Shown here: piece by piece, positions 8,525 to 17,208 of the stretch
Position numbering within the stretch: position 1 is the first letter of the stretch
Layout: each line of letters opens with the position of its first letter
From: Lusitaniella coriacea LEGE 07157
Lineage (GTDB): Bacteria; Cyanobacteriota; Cyanobacteriia; Cyanobacteriales; Spirulinaceae
Direction of reading: 5' to 3'
Assembly: GCF_015207425.1 (NCBI RefSeq)
Contig: NZ_JADEWZ010000004.1
Location: 157,559 to 221,558 of the forward strand
DNA length: 64,000 bases
Notes under the pieces: generated by a model
What the model saw: the letters and a program-made list of their open reading frames with translations, nothing else
Database searches by the model: none
What the model was told of the DNA's origin: nothing
Made by a program: the position numbers and the translations under genes

Positions 8525-11028
8525 ACTGTCAAGCGAGTTGCTTCGCTCAATTCCATGATGGTTTCAAATTGAAAATTGTCCGCTAGATTCTTTAACGCTG
8601 CTGCTAGGGTTGGGTGTTCTGGCGAAATTTGTTGAATTAACTCAAATAGTTCGCGATCGCTCCCTTGAGCAGCAGCATTGTAGAAATTATCAAGATAAGC
8701 AGAGTTTAGCTTCGGAAGACCCGCTTTAACTTGTTCGATTGGAGTTTTTCCGGAAGTTTCGGGGGCAATTCCGAAGGAATTTGCCGCAAAGCCATCTTTA
8801 CAGTCTGTTTTCTCTTCGTAAAGATATTGAATCCCCAAATGTTCGCTAATCTTAGCTAATAGCTCTGGCTCGCGAAAGGGTTTGCGCATAAAGTCGTCGC
8901 ACCCTGCTGATAAAATTGCGCTACGCTGTTCTTCAAAAACACTTGCGGTTAGGGCAACGATTTTGGTGGTTTCTTCTCCTTCTTCTGTTGCTCGAATCTG
9001 TCGGGTTGCTTCATAACCGTTCATGACAGGCATTCGCATATCCATCCAAATCAAATGGGGCTGCCAACTCGACCAAATTTCTACCGCTTCTTCCCCGTTT
9101 TCTGCTTCTCGCACCTCAAACCCCAGAGAAACAAGCAGTTTAACCAGGAGTAGGCGACTCTCAAACCGATCGTCCACGGCCAAAAGGCGATACTTGGGTT
9201 GGTTCGGGGCTAAACCGATGACTTTAGCTTGGGGGCGAATGCGCGTAATTTTTGTTGCATCCGCAAGGCGGACTTGAATATTGAATGCAAAGATACTGCC
9301 CTTATCTAATTGACTCTTAACGGTAATTTGACCGCCCATGAGTTGTACGAATTTTTGAGAGATCGCCAAGCCCAAGCCCGTTCCTTGTCGCGATTGTCGC
9401 CCCACTTCTGTCTGTGCAAAGACTTGGAACAGTTCCTCGATCTCATTGGAGGCAATTCCCGCCCCAGTGTCTTCGACTTCAAAAGCCAGGAGAACGGTTG
9501 AAGGGTCTGCTGCATCCGGGTTGCGGATTCCCACGCGCAACGTTACGCCTCCTTCTTTGGTGAATTTAATCGCATTACTCAAGAGGTTGAGCAAAACTTG
9601 GCGCAGTCTACTTTCATCGGTTGTAATGTATTGAGGAACTTCTGGCGCGCGATCGAAGAGTAGGATTAAGTTTTTCGATTCGGTTTTGATCTGAAGCATT
9701 GCTTCTAGGTCGTCGAGTAGGGCGAAAAAGTCAAAATGACTCTCGCTCAACATGATTCGACCTGCCTCGATTTTTGACATTTCGAGAATTTCATCGATCA
9801 ATCCCAATAAATGCTCGCCCGCACGGTTGATAATCTTCAAATTTTGTAAGTGTTCTTCTGAAAGAGAAGAATCGCGGTTCATCACTTGGGTAAAACCGAG
9901 AATAGCGTTGAGGGGCGTTCGCAACTCGTGACTCATGTTGGCGAGAAATTCACTTTTCGCGCGACTTGCTGCTGCGGCTTCTTCTTCTGCTCGTTTGCGC
10001 TCTTGAATTTCAATTTCCAAGCTGGTGTTGACTTTGACGAGTTCTGTGGTGCGCTGGCGCAATCCTTGGGTGGCTTCGTCAACCCGGAGTTCGAGTTCGC
10101 TGTAGGCTTCGCGTAGGGCGGATTCTGCGGTTTGGCGTTGCAACTCAGCCGCCGCTCTAGCCGCAAAGACAGAGATGGTGGCTTTGGCGTTCTCGGCATC
10201 TTTTAGGGCGCGATCGTGACTCACGCAGAGGACTCCGAGGACTTGGTTTTGTCCGTCTAGAAGCGGCACGCCGAGGTAGCATTCCATGCCCATGTCTTGT
10301 AGGGCGGTATCTTCGGGGAAGGATTGTTGTAGTTTATCGGGGTAATACTGCAATTGACCTTTTTGGATGACCTTCTCGCAAGGACTTCCGGCAATTTCGT
10401 ATTGTATATTTTCGATCGCGCGATCGCTCGACCAAAAGGCTAAAGTTCTGAGCTGTTGGGATTGACGGTCGCTCAATGCACTAACAAAAGCATAACGAAC
10501 GTCTAGTGCCTGGGCGAGGTGTTGCACCAGTGCGGGGAAAAAAGCTTTACCCGTCACAGAAGCCGTCCCTTTAATAATATTTTTCAGGGTTTGTTCGGCG
10601 TGGTGGCGTTCGATAATTTCCTGTTGCAGTTGTTGGTTGACAGCTTCGAGTTGTTCTGGGGTTTTGAGGGATAAAAATTGCGGGAGCAAAGTACTCAACT
10701 CCCATGCCGTGTAACACGATATCAGAGCGGTTGCTGCTTGTTCGATCCCAGAGAGCCAATAGGCAGGATACCAGAGGGTCAAAACTTCAAGAATATGCCC
10801 CAGACCGCACAAAATGATGAATGCGCCAAAAAGAATGAAAACATTGAAGAAAGGGAAATCCCGGCGCTTGTAGACGAAGTAGAGTAACATCGTCGGAATG
10901 GAAAAGTACGAGATCGCGATGAGTATATCGCTGACTACATGCAGTCCAACGAGAGGGGTTTGCCAAAGATAGCAGTGACCGTGTGGAATATAGCGATCGG
11001 CAGCAAAAAGGGTCTTGAATAGTTCCAC
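8521..11028 (-). CDS. Hybrid histidine kinase with ethylene-receptor-like sensor domain
   Basis: 835 residues in the order ethylene-binding-type membrane domain (about 1-125), GAF (about 150-295), coiled coil, HisKA with phospho-acceptor His367 in SHELRTP, HATPase and receiver with phospho-acceptor Asp663 in WMDMRMP, then an 80-residue tail. The membrane domain carries the ETR1 hallmarks: SDILIAISYFSIP, then FGAFIILCGLGH with Cys74 and His78 where ETR1 has its Cu(I) ligands Cys65/His69. The domain order matches plant ETR1. Inference: it senses ethylene or a similar small ligand and signals by phosphotransfer. No separate response regulator is adjacent. Confidence 0.88.
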   Translation of the reverse strand: MELFKTLFAADRYIPHGHCYLWQTPLVGLHVVSDILIAISYFSIPTMLLYFVYKRRDFPFFNVFILFGAFIILCGLGHILEVLTLWYPAYWLSGIEQAATALISCYTAWELSTLLPQFLSLKTPEQLEAVNQQLQQEIIERHHAEQTLKNIIKGTASVTGKAFFPALVQHLAQALDVRYAFVSALSDRQSQQLRTLAFWSSDRAIENIQYEIAGSPCEKVIQKGQLQYYPDKLQQSFPEDTALQDMGMECYLGVPLLDGQNQVLGVLCVSHDRALKDAENAKATISVFAARAAAELQRQTAESALREAYSELELRVDEATQGLRQRTTELVKVNTSLEIEIQERKRAEEEAAAASRAKSEFLANMSHELRTPLNAILGFTQVMNRDSSLSEEHLQNLKIINRAGEHLLGLIDEILEMSKIEAGRIMLSESHFDFFALLDDLEAMLQIKTESKNLILLFDRAPEVPQYITTDESRLRQVLLNLLSNAIKFTKEGGVTLRVGIRNPDAADPSTVLLAFEVEDTGAGIASNEIEELFQVFAQTEVGRQSRQGTGLGLAISQKFVQLMGGQITVKSQLDKGSIFAFNIQVRLADATKITRIRPQAKVIGLAPNQPKYRLLAVDDRFESRLLLVKLLVSLGFEVREAENGEEAVEIWSSWQPHLIWMDMRMPVMNGYEATRQIRATEEGEETTKIVALTASVFEEQRSAILSAGCDDFMRKPFREPELLAKISEHLGIQYLYEEKTDCKDGFAANSFGIAPETSGKTPIEQVKAGLPKLNSAYLDNFYNAAAQGSDRELFELIQQISPEHPTLAAALKNLADNFQFETIMELSEATRLTV

Positions 11029-11207
11029 AGCAAATTCCTAGGAGGTGTTTTCAACGCAATAAAGCTCCTCTGCTCGACTCCGAACGAGGAATTGATGGGT
11101 TGTTCTGATTCGTTCGAGCTTGGGAGTAGCGCACCTTCTTGATTTTGACTGATTTCTATCGGGCTGTCGTGGGTAATTCCTTGGAGGAAATTTTTTCTCT
11201 TGAAGGA

Positions 11208-12359
11208 TTAAGGCGTAATTTCAGTGACGACTCTCTCTTTCTTATCGCTCACAATCGCGATTCTTTGATCTTTCAGTTTTCCAATCGCCTGGGGTCCTTT
11301 CAAATGGAGGGGAGGATCGGCTTGATTGTAAACTACGTTGCCTTTGGCGTTGAGGGTTTGCTGGGGAATTTGCCAAACCAATTGGTTTGCATAAAGATTT
11401 GCTTTTCGGGGGGTGCTAATGCCGTGAATTCCGCCGCTCATCCGCGCGACTTGGGCATTGAGGTCGATAACGCCTTGATTTCCAGTAACGGAAAATTGGT
11501 CTTTGCGATGAATGGCTTGTACGGGTCGGTCGGATTGGACGGTGCGTGTGGTAATGTTCCAAACCGCTAGGCTGGTGGCGATTTGCATGGGAGGATTGGT
11601 GGATTTGAGTTCGACATTCCCCTCAACCGTGGCGATTTTTGTTCCGAGGTTGAGTTGACCTTTATCTGAAACGAGTCGGTCGGTAATGGTTTTGCCTTGA
11701 TAGCGGTCGATGGCGATCGCGCGATCGCTCTTAACAATTTTAGGAACGATTTCCCACACTAAACCCTCAGCGCGCATTTGCAACGGCGGTTCTTTTGAAG
11801 TCGCTTTAACCTGGCCGTTGAGTTCTAATTTCTGTTCTCGGCTGAAATATTTCCCTTCTGTGGCAGAGGCATTGATGTTGGCATTACTCCCAACCAGGTT
11901 GCGGCGAACGGCAATGGAGTCTTCTTTCGGTTTCCATTCCAATTCCTCCGATTTGAAAACGGCTTTATTCCGGGGATCGATTGCCACTACCTTATCCCGA
12001 AGCAGAATTTTCTCGCCTTCGTTTTCAATTTCCCCGTTTTGCGCGCGAACTTGCAGAATTACTTTATCGTCTTGGTACAAGTCTCCAGTAATTTGCTTTA
12101 ATTTGACGTTTTTTTTGTCTTGGTCGTAAACCGCTTGCTCGACGTTAATTTTCCAAAGGGTTTCCCCTTCCTCGTTGGTTTGCTCGATTGTGGCATTCCG
12201 CGCAACCAAGCCTTTTTCAATCTGTTCTTGGGTTGGGGATTCCGGTTGCGCTTGAGGTTCGGCTGGGGGTTGTTGCCGACAAGCGACAACCAGCAGGAGT
12301 ACGAGTGGAAATACTCCTGGCGCAATAGTGCGTCTTTTAGATCGAATTTTTTTAAGCAT
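11208..12359 (-). CDS. lptC: LPS export periplasmic lipoprotein LptC
   Basis: 383 residues. The N-terminus is a basic region, a hydrophobic segment and a lipobox ending at Cys27 (LVVAC), followed by a Gln/Pro-rich linker. The rest is OstA/LptC-type beta structure in two similar halves, with the repeated theme 'derivative in the matrix, RAQNGEIENEGEKILL / LVSDKGQLNLGTKIATVEGN'. LptC relays lipopolysaccharide from the LptBFG ABC transporter to LptA in the envelope. The length is typical of cyanobacterial LptC, about twice that of E. coli. The labA-like gene lies upstream on the same strand. Confidence 0.8.
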   Translation of the reverse strand: MLKKIRSKRRTIAPGVFPLVLLLVVACRQQPPAEPQAQPESPTQEQIEKGLVARNATIEQTNEEGETLWKINVEQAVYDQDKKNVKLKQITGDLYQDDKVILQVRAQNGEIENEGEKILLRDKVVAIDPRNKAVFKSEELEWKPKEDSIAVRRNLVGSNANINASATEGKYFSREQKLELNGQVKATSKEPPLQMRAEGLVWEIVPKIVKSDRAIAIDRYQGKTITDRLVSDKGQLNLGTKIATVEGNVELKSTNPPMQIATSLAVWNITTRTVQSDRPVQAIHRKDQFSVTGNQGVIDLNAQVARMSGGIHGISTPRKANLYANQLVWQIPQQTLNAKGNVVYNQADPPLHLKGPQAIGKLKDQRIAIVSDKKERVVTEITP

Positions 12360-12407
12360 TGCACTTAAAAAACATCACATCTTCATACTTGAGGAATTCC
12401 CTCCCCA

Positions 12408-13013
12408 TCAACGCGGATTCTCTTCATTTAAAACCCGAAGTCCGGGAAAGCTGCGATAGTTTGCACTATGGCGGGGGGTCTTCTGAATGTCTTCTTTAAT
12501 TTGATCGAGATCGATATAACGATCGGCGACGTTAATTAAACTATCGCTGGTCATCGAACGCAAACTGACAACTTCAACCCGCGCGCCGCGATAGCTGACT
12601 GCATCGACAGCATAGGCTAAATCCCCGTCGCCACTCACTAAAACGGCGGTATCGTAAGCACCCACTAGCGCCATCATATCGACGGCAATTTCAACATCGA
12701 GGTTAGCTTTTTTGGAACCATCGGGAAGTTGAACTAAGTCTTTGGCAATCACGCGATAGCCATTGCGACGCATCCACAATAAGAAACCTTGTTGCTTTTC
12801 ATTCGTCCGATCCACGCCAGTGTAAAAGAAGGAGCGAAGGAGTCTCGAACCGGAGGTTAGCCGATATAGCAGTTTGCTGTAGTCAATTTCAAGACCGAGT
12901 TGCAGGGCAGCATAGAATAAGTTGGAACCATCAATGAAAATGGCAACCCGTCCTCGGTTTTCTAAAACTTGCTCTGGGGGAAAGATAGAGTCTTCAAAAG
13001 TTTCATCTAACAT
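12408..13013 (-). CDS. LabA-like NYN domain protein
   Basis: 201 residues dominated by one NYN/PIN-like (DUF88) domain. The acidic residues expected at a metal-dependent nuclease centre are visible in AIFIDGSNLFYAA (about residue 26), NLDVEIAVDMM and LVSGDGDLAYAVDA. The family includes LabA of Synechococcus elongatus, which affects circadian negative feedback, and many proteins presumed to act on RNA. Whether this copy acts in the clock cannot be told from the sequence; a nuclease role is inferred from the fold. It sits 48 bases upstream of lptC and downstream of metG on the same strand. Confidence 0.8.
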   Translation of the reverse strand: MLDETFEDSIFPPEQVLENRGRVAIFIDGSNLFYAALQLGLEIDYSKLLYRLTSGSRLLRSFFYTGVDRTNEKQQGFLLWMRRNGYRVIAKDLVQLPDGSKKANLDVEIAVDMMALVGAYDTAVLVSGDGDLAYAVDAVSYRGARVEVVSLRSMTSDSLINVADRYIDLDQIKEDIQKTPRHSANYRSFPGLRVLNEENPR

Positions 13014-13124
13014 GATTTAAATACCTCGTTTGTTATCGAAAGTTCTATGAAAAGATATAGTTGAATGTCCCCAAAGTGGGACTTAAGCGTGGCGGGCGAA
13101 GATATCTTAGGGATGCAAGACTTG

Positions 13125-14726
13125 TTAATCTGAGGGCAATTCCAGTTGAGGAAAGATTGGTTTAGCAGGTTTTAAAGATCCAGAAGCGGGAAGAAAGCCC
13201 CACTGAGCGTGCTTTTCAAAATTATCGCGCGGGTTAACCGACGCAAGATTGTTAAAGTCTAAGTCGAGACCGAGTTGCTGATAAACAGCATTACTCAGGT
13301 TGGGAATAATTGGAGACAGTAGATAAGCTGACAATCTCACTGATTCTAATACGGCATACAAGATTTTCTCGACTTCGGTTTGTTTTTTTTGTTTGTATAG
13401 CAGCCAAGGGGCTTGTTCGTCGATAAACTTGTTGCAAGATCGAATCAGAATAAAGATTTGTTCGCAAGCTTGGGTGAAGTCTAGACTATTGTATGCTTGG
13501 GCGACGCGATCGCCTAGATCGGTTCCAAGCGTCTTAAGCGTATTCTCTGCTGTTGAAATTTCTTCCCCTCGAACGGACGGAACTTGCCCTTGGCAATACT
13601 TTTTCGTCATTCCCAAGGTTCGGTTGAGCAAGTTACCTAAATCGTTTGCCAAATCGGCATTCAGCACACTGACAAATCGTATTTCATTATAATCGCCATC
13701 CTGACCGAACTCGATCTCCTTAAGGAAATAGTAACGTACTGCATCGGAACCATAACGTTCGACTAATTCAACAGGATCGACGGTGTTCCCCGAACTCTTT
13801 CCCATTTTTTTACCATCTTTGGTTAAAAAACCGTGTCCCACAACTTGCCTTGGTAAAGGGAGTTCTGCGGAGAGGAGCATTGCAGGCCAATAGACGGCAT
13901 GAAAGCGTAAAATGTCTTTGCCAATCAAATGTAAATCGATGGGCCACCAATGGGACAAGGCGTTCTCTAGAGTGGGTTCTTGTTGGGAATCGAGCAAGGC
14001 GGTGACATATCCTAATAGTGCGTCAAACCACACATAAATCGTATGTTTAGGATCTTTGGGAATGGGAAAACCCCAATCAATATTGACACGGGAAATCGAA
14101 AAATCTCGCAATCCTTGCTTGACAAAATTCAAGACTTCATTTCTGCGACTTTGGGGTTGAATAAAGTCGGGTTTTTCTGCGTAGAGTTGCTCTAACTGTT
14201 GTTGATAGTTAGAGAGGCGAAAAAAATAATTTTCTTCGTCTCGCCACTCGGTTTGTAAGTTGGTATGAATCGCACAGTGGCGATCTTCAATTAATTCTCG
14301 TTCTTCTTTGAATTCTTCGCAGGCAACGCAGTACCAACCTTTTTGTCGATCGAGATAGATGTCTCCTTTGTTCCAAACGCGCTCGAAGAAGTCTTTGACA
14401 ATTTTTTCGTGATCGGTAGCCGTCGTGCGACTGAAGCGATCGTATTGAATGTTGAGTTTTTGCCAAAGGGAGGCAAAAGTAGCCGCCACGCGATCGCAGT
14501 GTTCTTGAGGGTTGATTCCCGAAGCTTGAGCCGCGCGTTGAATTTTTTGCCCGTGTTCGTCGGTTCCGGTAATCATTAGAACGGATTGACCTTGAAGGCG
14601 TTTGAATCGCGCGATTGCGTCTGCCACAATTGTGGTGTATGCACTGCCAAGATGGGGAGCCGCGTTGACGTAATACAGGGGGGTCGTTAAAGCAAAGGTT
14701 GGTTTCTGGCAATCAATAGGGTTCAT
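13125..14726 (-). CDS. metG: Methionine--tRNA ligase
   Basis: Class I aminoacyl-tRNA synthetase charging tRNA-Met, 533 aa. The HIGH signature appears as APHLGS (about residues 23-28) in TTPLYYVNAAPHLGS. The KMSKS loop reads KMGKSSGNTVDP (about residue 310). The anticodon-binding helical domain follows (EQAPWLLYKQ). A partial knuckle, CVACEEF...CAIH, lies in the connective peptide. There is no C-terminal EMAP-like domain, as usual for the short bacterial form. The Gly in KMGKS in place of the second Ser-Lys consensus residue is the only deviation seen. Confidence 0.95.
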   Translation of the reverse strand: MNPIDCQKPTFALTTPLYYVNAAPHLGSAYTTIVADAIARFKRLQGQSVLMITGTDEHGQKIQRAAQASGINPQEHCDRVAATFASLWQKLNIQYDRFSRTTATDHEKIVKDFFERVWNKGDIYLDRQKGWYCVACEEFKEERELIEDRHCAIHTNLQTEWRDEENYFFRLSNYQQQLEQLYAEKPDFIQPQSRRNEVLNFVKQGLRDFSISRVNIDWGFPIPKDPKHTIYVWFDALLGYVTALLDSQQEPTLENALSHWWPIDLHLIGKDILRFHAVYWPAMLLSAELPLPRQVVGHGFLTKDGKKMGKSSGNTVDPVELVERYGSDAVRYYFLKEIEFGQDGDYNEIRFVSVLNADLANDLGNLLNRTLGMTKKYCQGQVPSVRGEEISTAENTLKTLGTDLGDRVAQAYNSLDFTQACEQIFILIRSCNKFIDEQAPWLLYKQKKQTEVEKILYAVLESVRLSAYLLSPIIPNLSNAVYQQLGLDLDFNNLASVNPRDNFEKHAQWGFLPASGSLKPAKPIFPQLELPSD

Positions 14727-15203
14727 GCAATTCGTAAAATCAATCCCGAAAGTAGTCCGGAGTAGCGACTCGCTTTTAGGCAGTAAGCCTTACCGCTCAT
14801 TGTAGTGGCTTGTTGACCTTGTTTGCATTCGTTTGTATTCATTTCATTTTCTTCAAAACTGCTATTAATAATTAAGGATTTCTTGATTTCTAAAGGGTTT
14901 TCAGAGAAATTACTTTTATCTTATTTTTATGTTCCTCTGCTTTTTCTTATATTTCTCCGAGTTTTATGAGAGAAACATCTCATTATGTTAAGTTTGATTG
15001 AGTTGACATTCCGTATTCCACGATCGCGCGACGCATCGGTGCAGCATAATTAAGCTTTAAGGGCGTGGAAAAATGCGACTCATTGCAACTTTCTTAAGAT
15101 GCAGGATTGTTATAAGAGAAATATCCTTCCTATGAGATTGCTACGGAATGCCGAGCGCTAAATCGGGAAAAAATGCCAATTATGAGATTAAATTCGAGCA
15201 ACC
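14727..15203. other. Intergenic region between divergent metG and hydrolase genes
   Basis: 477 bases without a convincing gene. The centre (about 14840-15000) is AT-rich and should hold the divergent promoters. One HIP1-like CGATCGCG is present near 15020. I see no tRNA or clear riboswitch. Confidence 0.5.
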
Positions 15204-16040
15204 ATGACCCAGGCACTCTCATTTTTAAGACCCAAAAACACTAATTTAGAAGCTCCCTTATTTGTCTATTTATCGGGAATGGATGGAACGGGACAACTGT
15301 TGCGGACTCAAATGGAATCTTTGCAGCAAGGGTTTGACGTGCGCTGCGTGGCGATCCCTGCCAATAACTTGCAAGGATGGAATACCCTTGCAACTCAGGT
15401 TATCGATCTAATTGCAGCCGAGTTAAAACAGCGATCCCATTCCTCGATCTATCTCTGCGGCGAATCCTTCGGGGGATGTTTGGCAATGAAGGTTGCAGTG
15501 CGATCCCCATTTGCCATTTCTGGGTTAATTTTGAGCAATCCAGCATCTTCTTTTAGTCAGCAGCCTTTGTTTGGCGTTGTAGCACCCACCGCCACGAGTT
15601 GGGTTCCGGAGTTCCTGTTGCGCAGTTCGGCGATCGCGTTGCTTCCATTTTTAGCAGCATTAGGGCGAATTGCATCGCGCGATCGCGGCGATCTCCTGAC
15701 AGCGATGCAATCTTTGCCTCCCAAAACCTTGAGTTGGCGATTGTCTTTGCTTAGGGATTTTCAGATTGAACCGGAAGAACTGTGCCGTTTTTCTCCACCG
15801 GTATTGCTGATTGCGGGTGCGAGGGATCGCTTGCTACCGTCGGTTGCAGAAGCTCAAAGATTAGCCCGTCAATTCCCGAATGCTCGAATTGCAATTTTGC
15901 CCGATAGCGGTCATGCGTGCTTGCTGGAGACGGATACTCAACTGTGTGAAATCCTTAGAGCCTACGATTTGATAAAGGAGAATGATCCCGACGCGAACGA
16001 GAGCCAACTTCGCAACAACTCGGAGCTAATGATAAATTAA
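15204..16040 (+). CDS. Alpha/beta hydrolase
   Basis: 278 residues with the alpha/beta-hydrolase layout. An oxyanion strand FVYLSGMDGTGQLLRTQ lies near residue 22. The nucleophile elbow is GESFGG (about residues 91-96), the acid lies near GARDRLLPS, and the catalytic His is in DSGHACLLE (about residue 248). There is no signal peptide, so it should be cytosolic. The substrate is not predictable; the closest general resemblance is to the plastid/cyanobacterial esterase-like hydrolases with an LSGMDGTG motif. It lies 113 bases upstream of crtR on the same strand, which hints at lipid or pigment metabolism without proving it. Confidence 0.8.
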   Translation: MTQALSFLRPKNTNLEAPLFVYLSGMDGTGQLLRTQMESLQQGFDVRCVAIPANNLQGWNTLATQVIDLIAAELKQRSHSSIYLCGESFGGCLAMKVAVRSPFAISGLILSNPASSFSQQPLFGVVAPTATSWVPEFLLRSSAIALLPFLAALGRIASRDRGDLLTAMQSLPPKTLSWRLSLLRDFQIEPEELCRFSPPVLLIAGARDRLLPSVAEAQRLARQFPNARIAILPDSGHACLLETDTQLCEILRAYDLIKENDPDANESQLRNNSELMIN

Positions 16041-16153
16041 TCTAGCGGTTGAAGTCGATTAAGCATAAGCTGAGATAATTTTACAAATCTTTATCTATGA
16101 ACCGTTCTGGCTTATACTACGCAGAGAAAGTTTAGAAAGGAGCAGCGACGAAG

Positions 16154-17062
16154 ATGTCGGAGGCTCAGATGCCGCTGACAGTCCCCCGCGAGTTTTTAAA
16201 AACTCCTGGTGGCTTAAATCCAACCCTATTAATGTTATTAACCGCGATCGCGCTACTGGCGATCTCAAGTTTTGGGTATTGGTGTTGGGGCTGGTATCAC
16301 TGGATTAGTTTTTTTATGAACGTTCTCGCGCTACATCTCGCGGGATCGGTAATTCATGATGCATCTCACAACGCTGCTCACCGCAATCGTCTCGTTAATT
16401 CAATTCTCGGACATAGTAGTGCGCTAATCCTCGGTTTTGCCTTTCCGGTTTTTACGCGAGTTCACCTGCAACATCACGCTCATGTCAACGATCCCGATAA
16501 CGATCCCGACCATTTTGTGTCCACAGGAGGGCCATTATGGTTAATTGCACCGCGCTTTTTTTATCACGAAGTCTTCTTTTTTAAGCGTCGTTTGTGGCGC
16601 AAGTACGAATTACTGGAATGGTTCTTAAGTCGCCTAGTTTTCGTCTCGCTGATTGCGTTCTCTCTCCACTTCGGTTTCTTTGAGTATTTAATTAACTACT
16701 GGCTGTCTGCGGCGCTGGTTGTGGGATTGGCATTAGGGTTATTCTTCGACTATTTGCCCCATCGCCCTTTCAAAGAGCGCGATCGCTGGAAAAATGCCAG
16801 AGTTTATGGGGGACCCATTCTCAATTTGTTGATTTTCGGGCAAAATTACCATCTCATCCATCATCTTTGGCCTTCCATTCCTTGGTACAAGTATCAAGGG
16901 GCTTATCGCGCCACTAAACCCCTCCTAGAAGCCAAAGAGAGTCACCTTTCCTTGGGAATTGGAGGCAAAGACTTTTGGAGTTTCCTCTACGACGTGTTCC
17001 TCGGCATTCGCTTTCATGGCAAATCATCGACAGAGAAGAAAGAATCGGCAAGTTGCGAGTAA
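16154..17062 (+). CDS. crtR: Beta-carotene hydroxylase CrtR
   Basis: 302-residue di-iron membrane hydroxylase of the fatty-acid-desaturase superfamily; CrtR converts beta-carotene to zeaxanthin and also acts in myxoxanthophyll synthesis. Three histidine boxes are clear: HDASHNAAH (His68, 72, 76), HLQHHAHVND and HLIHHLWPSIPW, set among four or more hydrophobic helices. The ATG follows AGAAAGGAGCAGCG, a good ribosome site. A TATACT at about 16112-16117 could be the -10 box. The length and boxes agree with cyanobacterial CrtR rather than with bacterial CrtZ. Confidence 0.92.
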   Translation: MSEAQMPLTVPREFLKTPGGLNPTLLMLLTAIALLAISSFGYWCWGWYHWISFFMNVLALHLAGSVIHDASHNAAHRNRLVNSILGHSSALILGFAFPVFTRVHLQHHAHVNDPDNDPDHFVSTGGPLWLIAPRFFYHEVFFFKRRLWRKYELLEWFLSRLVFVSLIAFSLHFGFFEYLINYWLSAALVVGLALGLFFDYLPHRPFKERDRWKNARVYGGPILNLLIFGQNYHLIHHLWPSIPWYKYQGAYRATKPLLEAKESHLSLGIGGKDFWSFLYDVFLGIRFHGKSSTEKKESASCE

Positions 17063-17208
17063 TAGTTGAGTGGAAGCGCCGCTACACGCAGTCTAAGCAC
17101 AATTTTTGTAGGGGCGAATTGCATTCGCTCAAAGCGGATTGTCTTAACTCGTCTGTCTATTGCTATAAAATATTGCCGATTCCTTAATTCTATCTACCCA
17201 GCTTCGCG

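Noticed and set aside
13125..14726. KMGKS instead of KMSKS in methionyl-tRNA synthetase as a sign of inactivity.
   Set aside because: The rest of the loop (SGNTVDP) and the HLGS site are intact, and small substitutions at this position occur in active synthetases.
14727..15203. Possible RNA gene in the AT-rich metG-hydrolase gap.
   Set aside because: No cloverleaf, conserved T-loop or other RNA signature could be found by eye.
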